Shown in pieces: positions 7,111 to 12,665 of a DNA stretch of 12,665 nucleotides. The stretch lies in the NCBI GenBank assembly GCA_011042035.1, contig DQZA01000049.1, positions 1 to 12,665 on the forward strand, given 5' to 3'. The notes under the pieces were generated by a model, which did no database searches, was not told the origin of the DNA, and saw nothing but the letters and a program-made list of their open reading frames with translations. Position 1 is the first letter of the stretch. Each line of letters begins with the position of its first letter. This DNA is from Desulfobacteraceae bacterium (lineage in GTDB: Bacteria; Desulfobacterota; DSM-4660; Desulfatiglandales; Desulfatiglandaceae). The translations under genes were made by a program, and so were the position numbers.

Positions 7111-8286
7111 CTAACCTTGTCTCTTTACTTCCTTTGCCACGAGCTCTGCCGCCTCTGCCATGTCTCTGGCCACCAGAAAATCCAGATCAGATTCCTCAAG
7201 AATTTTACGCCCTTCCTCTACATTAGTCCCCTCCAATCTTACAATGAGGGGCACATCGATATCTGTCTTTTTTGCTGCCTCAAGAACTCCCCGCGCCAAC
7301 ACGTCGCAACGCAATATACCCCCGAATATATTTATAAGGATAGCCCTTACCCTTTCGTCCTTGAGGATAATCTCGAAACCCTTGGTAATCATTTCCTCAC
7401 TGGCACCACCGCCAACATCCAGGAAATTGGCAGGCTCTGCTCCTGCCAGCTTGATCACATCCATTGTAGCCATGGCAAGCCCAGCTCCGTTGACCATCGC
7501 GCCAATATTCCCATTAAGCCTGATATAGTTGAGGCTTGCAGCCTCGGCCAAAACCTCGAGGGGGTCCTTCTCCCTCGGGTCATCAAGTTGGGCCAAATCC
7601 TTATGCCGGTATAATGCATTGTCATCAATGGTCATTTTGGCATCAAGGGCTATGACACTGCCCTGCTTCGTGATTACCAGGGGATTGATTTCGAGCAGGC
7701 TGCAGTCGTTGGCCACAAAAAGATCATAGATTTTTTTCATGGTAGAACTGAGCTCCTTCACAGTGGAACCCCCGGGCACCTGGGATAGCTTGTAGATCAA
7801 GTTTCTGGCTTGATACGGCATCCAGCCTGTTGCCGGATTTACCGGCTCCTTGAAGATCAGATCAGGTGATTGCTTTGCCACCTCTTCAATCTCCATGCCC
7901 CCTGATGGGCTGAATATCATGGTAGGACAGGCAAGTTTCCTATCAACCGTCATTCCCAGGTAAAACTCCTTATCAATATCAACCCCTTCTTCTACAAGCA
8001 GTTGATGCACAATTACCCCTTCTGCCGTGGTCTGCGGAGTTACAAGGGGCTTTTCGAGGAGCTCGGCTACGGCTTCTGCTGCCTCGCCCTGGCCCTTAAC
8101 CAACCTCACTCCTCCCCCCTTTCCTCTTCCTCCGGCATGAACCTGGGCCTTTATTACCCATGGTGGTCCCGGGACTTCCTCCAGAACCGATCCAAGCTTA
8201 TCCCGGGAGGTCAGAAGTCTTCCCTTGGGAACGGGTATGCCTGCTTTTTGAAATAGTTCCTTGGCCTGATACTCGTGTAGTTTCAT
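7111..8286 (-). CDS. sucC: Succinyl-CoA synthetase beta subunit
   Basis: A 391-residue beta subunit carrying the nucleotide- and succinate-binding parts of succinate-CoA ligase (E. coli SucC is 388 aa). It opens MKLHEYQAKELF like the family. The ATP-grasp domain contains IKAQVHAGGRGK (45-56), LLEINPLV and the ALDAKMTIDDNA segment. The ligase domain carries GNIGAMVNGAGLAMATMD, NFLDVGGGA and ILINIFGGI. The ATG at 8286 has AAGGAG 8 bases upstream. An in-frame ATG at 8346 would add 20 unrelated residues and start inside the -35 box of the predicted promoter, so I reject it. ADP or GDP preference cannot be settled by eye. It is first in the sucC-sucD pair, without sucAB nearby, so it is not in an E. 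coli-style 2-oxoglutarate dehydrogenase operon. Confidence 0.97.
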   Translation of the reverse strand: MKLHEYQAKELFQKAGIPVPKGRLLTSRDKLGSVLEEVPGPPWVIKAQVHAGGRGKGGGVRLVKGQGEAAEAVAELLEKPLVTPQTTAEGVIVHQLLVEEGVDIDKEFYLGMTVDRKLACPTMIFSPSGGMEIEEVAKQSPDLIFKEPVNPATGWMPYQARNLIYKLSQVPGGSTVKELSSTMKKIYDLFVANDCSLLEINPLVITKQGSVIALDAKMTIDDNALYRHKDLAQLDDPREKDPLEVLAEAASLNYIRLNGNIGAMVNGAGLAMATMDVIKLAGAEPANFLDVGGGASEEMITKGFEIILKDERVRAILINIFGGILRCDVLARGVLEAAKKTDIDVPLIVRLEGTNVEEGRKILEESDLDFLVARDMAEAAELVAKEVKRQG

Positions 8287-8317
8287 GCATGCCTCTCCTT
8301 GTCTAATGTCAGCAGCA

Positions 8318-8346
8318 TATTTATTCTCAGGGAAATAAATTGTCAA
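8318..8346 (-). promoter_or_regulatory. Sigma70-like promoter for sucCD
   Basis: On the minus strand a perfect TTGACA (8346-8341) is followed after 17 bases by TAAATA (8323-8318). Transcription should begin near 8311, giving a short leader of about 25 bases that contains the AAGGAG of sucC. This placement supports the 8286 start of sucC. Confidence 0.65.
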
Positions 8347-8371
8347 TGATTATCAATCCATGATTTGAAGG

Positions 8372-8418
8372 TTATTTCCCCCTCCCCTCAATCTCCTTCC
8401 CTGCCCGCTGCTCCCCTA
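8372..8418. other. Pyrimidine-rich tract in the sucC/rnj divergent spacer
   Basis: Forty-seven bases of the plus strand are almost all C and T, with about six purines. The tract lies between the sucCD promoter and the possible rnj promoter, outside any gene. The minus strand is correspondingly G/A-rich with several Shine-Dalgarno-like runs but no open frame of useful length. Its role is unknown; it may simply be low-complexity spacer. Confidence 0.4.
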
Positions 8419-8444
8419 GATGCCGGTGGAGTGGATTTAGCCAG

Positions 8445-8473
8445 TTGACTCTGGGTTAATAAAGCGGTAAGCT
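8445..8473 (+). promoter_or_regulatory. Candidate promoter for rnj
   Basis: TTGACT (8445-8450) is followed after 17 bases by TAAGCT (8468-8473), which matches the -35 consensus at 5 of 6 positions but the -10 at only 3 of 6. It would give a leader of about 65 bases before the rnj ATG. I see no better pair in the 8347-8545 spacer. Confidence 0.25.
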
Positions 8474-8545
8474 TTTGTAACTTCTAGAAATTACTCAAAG
8501 TTGATATTAGCACTCACTTAAATCTGAAAGGAAAAAGAAAGACCT

Positions 8546-10195
8546 ATGCTCAAATTTATACCCCTGGGAGGTCTCGGTGAAATCGGCCTCAATATCATGG
8601 TATTTGAATACCGCGACTCAATCCTCATAGTGGATGCCGGCCTTATGTTTCCCGAAGATTTTATGCCTGGCGTTGACCTGGTTATCCCTGATTTCCAATA
8701 TTTAAGGGAAAACCATGACAAGCTATGCGCAATTATTCTCACACACGGCCATGAGGACCACATTGGCGCCATGCCCTTCCTTCTGAGAGAATTCAATCTT
8801 CCGGTTTATGGCACCAGATTCACCCTTGAGCTGCTAAAAGAAAAACTTCGCGAACATAAGCTACTGAGCATAGCCAAGCTTACCGCCATAAGTCCTGGCG
8901 AAATACTGTCCATCGATGACTTCCAAGTGGAATTTATCAGCGTAAATCACAGCATTGTTGATGGTGTGGGATTGGCCATTAGCACACCTGAAGGAATCAT
9001 TGTACACTCCGGGGACTTCAAAATCGACCCCACGCCTGTTGATGGCCAAGCTACAGATCTCGCTCGATTTGCCGCCTATGGCTCAAAGGGGGTCCTTGCC
9101 CTCCTCTCAGATTCTACAAATGCCGAGAAGGAAGGGTTTACCCTTAGCGAGCAGGATGTCAAAAAATCCCTTGAGGACTTCTTCCAGGCTTCGAGGGGAA
9201 GGATTATCGTTGCGGTGTTTGCGTCCAACATTACGAGAATCCAACAGGTAATAAACCTGGCCATGAAATACGGGCGCAAGGTAATGTTTAGCGGCAAGAG
9301 CATGCTTACCAACGTCCAGATAGCAAGAAAAGAAGGATTCTTGCATTTTCCTGAGGATCAAGAAATAGGGGAAAAGCAGATCGATCAGTTTCCAGATGAC
9401 AAACTTGCGATAATAACTACCGGTAGCCAGGGCGAACCAATGTCTGCCCTAGCGCGAATGGTTCAGGGTGCACACAGGAATATCAAAATAAGACAGGGTG
9501 ACACTGTAATCCTGTCTTCACGCTTTATCCCAGGGAATGAAAGAGCCATAACCGCTATAATCAACAAACTCTATGAACAAGGCGCCGATGTGGCCTATGA
9601 AAAGATATCAGAGATACACACCTCAGGGCATGCCAAGCGCGAGGAACTCAAGTTGCTTTTAGGGCTAGTCAAACCAAAATTTTTTGTTCCCATACACGGG
9701 GAAATACGCCACCTTATAAGGCATATTCAACTGGCAGCCGAAATGGGGATCCCACAGGACAATCTCCTTCTGGCCACAAACGGCTCTGTGATATGCTTTG
9801 AAAAACAAAAAGCCTCCTTTGCTGGAAGGGTTCCCACTGGGAGAGTCCTGGTGGATGGCAAGGGCCTGGGTGACATTGGAGATTCGGTACTAAAGGAAAG
9901 GAGGCGGTTGAGTGAAAACGGTGTATTCATAGTGCTGCTGGTTCTTAACCAACAAACCGGTGATATCGTTTACGGCCCTGACGTAATCTCCCGTGGATTT
10001 GTATTTGAAGAAGAAGCCAGGTATATCATTGAAGATGCCAAATACGTGGTGTTGGAAGTACTTGACGACGAGCGAGAAGAGCTTTACAAGGATGAATCTG
10101 TCGTAAAAGAGGAAATAAAGAGGCGTCTCGCGAAATTTTTTCACAAGGTGATCGAGAGGAGACCTGTTATTCTTCCGTTGATTGTGCATGTGTAA
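8546..10195 (+). CDS. rnj: Ribonuclease J (metallo-beta-lactamase / beta-CASP)
   Basis: A 549-residue cytoplasmic RNase J, which combines 5'-3' exonuclease and endonuclease activity in mRNA decay and RNA maturation. The metallo-beta-lactamase part shows the metal-binding motif HGHEDH (residues 67-72), H135 in SVNHS and D157 in HSGDFK. The beta-CASP part includes FASNITRIQQ (225-234) and TTGSQGEP (291-298). Later metal ligands are H362 in SGHAKREE and H384 in PIHGE. The C-terminal domain (about 440-549) is present in full, ending IVHV. Length matches bacterial RNase J (about 550 aa). The ATG at 8546 has AAAGGAA about 12 bases upstream, a loose but acceptable spacing. It heads a plus-strand row with ftsK and lolA. 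All catalytic ligands are intact, so the enzyme should be active; which of the two activities dominates cannot be read from sequence. Confidence 0.96.
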   Translation: MLKFIPLGGLGEIGLNIMVFEYRDSILIVDAGLMFPEDFMPGVDLVIPDFQYLRENHDKLCAIILTHGHEDHIGAMPFLLREFNLPVYGTRFTLELLKEKLREHKLLSIAKLTAISPGEILSIDDFQVEFISVNHSIVDGVGLAISTPEGIIVHSGDFKIDPTPVDGQATDLARFAAYGSKGVLALLSDSTNAEKEGFTLSEQDVKKSLEDFFQASRGRIIVAVFASNITRIQQVINLAMKYGRKVMFSGKSMLTNVQIARKEGFLHFPEDQEIGEKQIDQFPDDKLAIITTGSQGEPMSALARMVQGAHRNIKIRQGDTVILSSRFIPGNERAITAIINKLYEQGADVAYEKISEIHTSGHAKREELKLLLGLVKPKFFVPIHGEIRHLIRHIQLAAEMGIPQDNLLLATNGSVICFEKQKASFAGRVPTGRVLVDGKGLGDIGDSVLKERRRLSENGVFIVLLVLNQQTGDIVYGPDVISRGFVFEEEARYIIEDAKYVVLEVLDDEREELYKDESVVKEEIKRRLAKFFHKVIERRPVILPLIVHV

Positions 10196-10196
10196 A

Positions 10197-10251
10197 GAAG
10201 GCGTAAGGCGTAATTTGGCCTTAAGCCTTACGCCTTCAGCCTTAAGCCTTA
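10197..10251 (+). repeat. Heptamer repeat array with hairpin between rnj and ftsK
   Basis: Five consecutive 7-base units of the form NGCCTTA/C occupy 10217-10251: GGCCTTA, AGCCTTA, CGCCTTC, AGCCTTA, AGCCTTA. Two units in the opposite direction, GAAGGCG and TAAGGCG, occupy 10197-10210. As a result GAAGGCGTAAGGC (10197-10209) and GCCTTACGCCTTC (10225-10237) form a perfect 13-bp stem with a 15-base loop, in which a further 3 bp can pair. The array fills most of the 73-base gap, starting 2 bases after the rnj stop and ending just before the ftsK ribosome binding site. No T-run follows the stem, so it is not a standard intrinsic terminator; it could still protect or process the rnj 3' end. Confidence 0.85.
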
Positions 10252-10254
10252 ATT

Positions 10255-10259
10255 AAAGG
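10255..10259 (+). promoter_or_regulatory. Ribosome binding site for the ftsK TTG start
   Basis: AAAGG lies 9 bases before the TTG at 10269. The preceding repeat unit ends in CCTT (10247-10250), which can pair with AAGG (10256-10259) around a 5-base loop, so translation of ftsK might be damped. The pairing is only 4 bp and is a suggestion. Confidence 0.45.
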
Positions 10260-10268
10260 TATAAAACC

Positions 10269-12455
10269 TTGGCAAAGAGAAAAGAAAAAAAGGACGATAA
10301 GCACCCTATCCGGCACGAGATCCACGGGATAGTTGCCATACTCCTTTCAATCTTCATCGGGGGAAGCCTGCTTTCCTTCCATCCTTCTGACCCGTTAATT
10401 TGGAATGTGAGTGGCCCACTAGGCCATTTCCAGAATCTGTTTGGAACAATAGGTGCTCATCTTTCCGGAGCACTTTTTCTTACATTGGGATTTTCTTCTT
10501 TTTGGCTCATCCTTATCTGCATAGGCTGGGCAGTCATCTCATTTCGAGGAGAAGAATTCGACTCTGTTCTGGCCTCTTCAGTATGCCTCGCCTCACTGAT
10601 ATTAACCACGGCAGGTCTGCTGGGGCTAAGGTTGGGCAAGCCCATTGCCCTGCGAGGTGGAGAAATGCTCGCCGGCGGATTAGTGGGACTTTATATTTCC
10701 CACTTCCTTAAGCAACTCCTGAATAGCTTTGGCACATACCTTCTCCTCGGGGCCATATTCTTGATTTCCTTAATGTACATAACTCACCTCTCCCTGAAAT
10801 GGATCTTTTCAACTATCTGGGGGTGGGCACTGTTGGGCACAAAATGGCTGACTCTCTTGGCTGACAAAAGAAAGGCAAAAAGGGAAAGGGCAAGAAAAAC
10901 AAAAGAGGCGAAGAAAAAAATAAGGTCCAAACCAAAAGTCAGAGTTGTACCTCTGCCACCTCAACCTAAGAAAGAGCCCGAGCAGGTACCCTTTCCATTC
11001 ATGAAAAAAGGAAACGGATTCTCTCTGCCCCCGTTTGATCTCCTGGATGACACCCCAGAGGAACCTGAAGCTGAAATCCACCAAGAAAGCCTTGAAATGA
11101 ATGCAAGGCTATTGGAAAAAAAGCTGGCTGATTTTGGGGTGGAGGGCGAAGTGTCTGAGATTATGCCCGGTCCGGTGATCACCATGTACGAGTTCAAGCC
11201 TGCGCCGGGTATAAAGATAAGCAAGGTGGCTGGGCTCTCAGATGATCTGGCCCTGGCCCTCAGGGCACCCAGTATCAGGATAGTGGCCCCAATCCCTGGC
11301 AAGGCCGCTATAGGAATAGAGATTCCCAATAATAAGAGGCAGATGGTCTATTTAAAAGAAGTGCTTTCCAGACCCGAATTCAAGAATACTCGTTACAGGC
11401 TGCCCATAGGGCTAGGAAAGGACATAACCGGTTCCCCCGTGATCGCTGACCTCACCAAAATGCCCCATCTGCTGGTGGCAGGCGCCACAGGGTCAGGCAA
11501 AAGCGTTTCCATAAATGCCATGATAAATAGCCTCCTATTTAAGGTGGATCCTGACACAGTAAAGTTTTTAATGATAGACCCCAAACGAATAGAGCTTTCA
11601 GTCTATCATGACATCCCCCATCTTATGTACCCGGTGGTCACATCTGCCAAGGAGGCCACGAAAATCCTGCGTTGGGCCGTAGAAGAAATGGAGCGGCGTT
11701 ACATGGTGCTCTCGGACCGAGGATTTCGAAATATCGAGACCTATAATAAGGCAGTTATCAAGGGAAAACTGCCCAAACTGGAAAATGATACTGGTCAGCA
11801 AAACCGACTACTACCGTACATTGTCTTGGTCATAGATGAGCTGGCTGATCTCATGATGGCGTCGTCAAGAGACGTGGAGGAGGCCATCACCAGACTCGCC
11901 CAGATGGCAAGGGCCGCTGGTATTCACCTAATCATTGCTACCCAGAGGCCCTCTGTGGACGTGATCACAGGAATAATAAAGGCCAATTTTCCAGCACGCA
12001 TCTCGTTTCAAGTGACCTCCAAAGTAGATTCCAGAACTATTCTTGACACAATCGGGGCCGAAAACCTTCTGGGACAGGGAGATATGCTTTTTTTACCTCC
12101 TGGTGTGGCCCGGATTATGAGAATTCATGGGGCCTTTGTGTCTGAGGATGAGATAAACCGGATAACTGATTTCTTGAGGTCCCAGAAAAAGCCTGATTAC
12201 GAAGCTAGCATAATGTCCAAGATGGAGGCCGAGGAAGAGGCCGAAGAACTGGGGATAGAAAGGGATGAAAAATATGACGAGGCAGTCGAAATTGTGCTAA
12301 ACACGGGGCAGGCATCCATTTCAATGTTGCAACGAAAGCTGCGGGTGGGCTACAACCGTGCAGCCCGCATGATAGAACTCATGGAAAGAGAAGGAATAGT
12401 AGGACCATCTGACGGGGTTAGACCAAGGGAAGTGTATGGGAGAAAAGACATATAA
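10269..12455 (+). CDS. ftsK: DNA translocase FtsK/SpoIIIE
   Basis: A 728-residue membrane-anchored DNA pump that clears and aligns chromosome ends at the division septum. The N-terminal region has about four to five membrane segments (roughly 18-36, 64-90, 99-121, 134-148, 155-180). A short Lys/Arg-rich linker (199-222) and a Pro/Glu-rich part (228-270) follow. The motor shows Walker A GATGSGKS (405-412), IDPKRIELS (436-444) and Walker B VLVIDELADLM (519-529). The winged-helix gamma domain, which reads polar DNA motifs, covers about 667-728 with GYNRAARMIELME. Overall size is like SpoIIIE and non-enteric FtsK, not the 1329-residue E. coli form with its long linker. Translation starts at TTG (10269), giving MAKRKEKK, with AAAGG 9 bases upstream; no ATG fits. 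The last codons overlap lolA by 20 bases. The ftsK-lolA order also occurs in E. coli. Confidence 0.96.
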   Translation: MAKRKEKKDDKHPIRHEIHGIVAILLSIFIGGSLLSFHPSDPLIWNVSGPLGHFQNLFGTIGAHLSGALFLTLGFSSFWLILICIGWAVISFRGEEFDSVLASSVCLASLILTTAGLLGLRLGKPIALRGGEMLAGGLVGLYISHFLKQLLNSFGTYLLLGAIFLISLMYITHLSLKWIFSTIWGWALLGTKWLTLLADKRKAKRERARKTKEAKKKIRSKPKVRVVPLPPQPKKEPEQVPFPFMKKGNGFSLPPFDLLDDTPEEPEAEIHQESLEMNARLLEKKLADFGVEGEVSEIMPGPVITMYEFKPAPGIKISKVAGLSDDLALALRAPSIRIVAPIPGKAAIGIEIPNNKRQMVYLKEVLSRPEFKNTRYRLPIGLGKDITGSPVIADLTKMPHLLVAGATGSGKSVSINAMINSLLFKVDPDTVKFLMIDPKRIELSVYHDIPHLMYPVVTSAKEATKILRWAVEEMERRYMVLSDRGFRNIETYNKAVIKGKLPKLENDTGQQNRLLPYIVLVIDELADLMMASSRDVEEAITRLAQMARAAGIHLIIATQRPSVDVITGIIKANFPARISFQVTSKVDSRTILDTIGAENLLGQGDMLFLPPGVARIMRIHGAFVSEDEINRITDFLRSQKKPDYEASIMSKMEAEEEAEELGIERDEKYDEAVEIVLNTGQASISMLQRKLRVGYNRAARMIELMEREGIVGPSDGVRPREVYGRKDI

Positions 12456-12665
12456 GATCATCTTCTTGCTGATATTCTGCCTTGGTTGTGCTCGGGGCTT
12501 ACGGCCCGGTTATGCTCAGGATCTGAACCAGGTTCTTGAAGGAATTCACAATCATTACAAGGCTGATAATGGCTTGGTCATAGATTACCGGCGAGAAGTA
12601 AAGACAAGGACAATGTCAATGCTGGGCAATAAGGTAAAGGGAGATCTTGCCTCCGGCAAAATATA
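12436..12665 (+). CDS. lolA: Outer-membrane lipoprotein carrier LolA, 3' end cut by window edge
   Basis: Seventy-six codons are visible of a protein that should be about 200 aa. A signal peptide is clear: basic residues near the N-terminus (MGEKTYK), a hydrophobic core IIFLLIFCLGCA (8-19), and a likely signal peptidase I cut after GYA at residue 27. The mature part starts QDLNQVLEGIHNHYK and continues into a basic, beta-strand-like stretch ending in KVKGDLASGKI, the pattern of the LolA N-terminus, where a helix precedes a strand leading into a K/R-x-G-x-L-like turn. LolA ferries lipoproteins through the periplasm from LolCDE to the outer membrane. The ATG at 12436 lies inside the end of ftsK, overlapping by 20 bases in another frame, with AAGGGA 5 bases upstream, so the two are almost surely cotranscribed. 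The assignment leans on ftsK-lolA gene order as well as sequence. Confidence 0.8.
   Translation, partial: MGEKTYKIIFLLIFCLGCARGLRPGYAQDLNQVLEGIHNHYKADNGLVIDYRREVKTRTMSMLGNKVKGDLASGKI

Noticed and set aside
8507..8515. TTAGCACTC, the left half of a CIRCE heat-shock operator, before rnj
   Set aside because: The required GAGTGCTAA at 9 bases distance is absent, and rnj is not a chaperone gene.
10197..10237. Intrinsic terminator after rnj
   Set aside because: The stem is strong but no T-run follows; A/T bases only appear after two further repeat units, right at the ftsK ribosome binding site.
12478..12492. Possible lipobox around Cys18 in the LolA signal peptide
   Set aside because: The residues before the Cys (Cys-Leu-Gly) do not fit the usual Leu at -3, and a good signal peptidase I site follows at GYA/QD; LolA itself is soluble.

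Overview
The window is a stretch of ordinary bacterial chromosome carrying housekeeping genes. I see no mobile element, CRISPR array, tRNA or rRNA. A LolA-type periplasmic lipoprotein carrier and a TatA subunit point to a Gram-negative, two-membrane cell. The combination of RNase J, an HrpA-type helicase, a free-standing sucCD pair and an rnj-ftsK-lolA order fits the Desulfobacterota (old Deltaproteobacteria) or a relative. That placement is inference, since no rRNA or marker tree is available here.

Layout. Positions 1-4911 lie on the minus strand: an MFS exporter of the fosmidomycin-resistance (Fsr) type (4911-3721), a 240-base gap, then hrpA, which starts at a TTG at 3480 and runs off the left edge. 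Divergent from the MFS gene, ssb (5106-5519, plus) encodes single-stranded DNA-binding protein. It converges with a second minus-strand block (8286-5533): sucC-sucD, then a small Cys-rich protein with three CxxC pairs, then tatA. sucCD and the CxxC-tatA pair each have a good sigma70-like promoter of their own.

From 8546 rightward everything is on the plus strand: rnj (RNase J), an unusual array of 7-base repeats that folds into a hairpin, ftsK (TTG start), and the first 76 codons of lolA, which overlaps the end of ftsK and runs off the right edge.

How the genes work together: ssb, ftsK and hrpA serve DNA and RNA transactions, rnj RNA decay and maturation, and sucCD the ATP/GTP-yielding step between succinyl-CoA and succinate. 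tatA serves export of folded proteins, and lolA carries lipoproteins to the outer membrane. No new multi-gene system is evident. The items most worth a second look are the heptamer array before ftsK, the CxxC protein paired with tatA, and the odd gap in front of hrpA.
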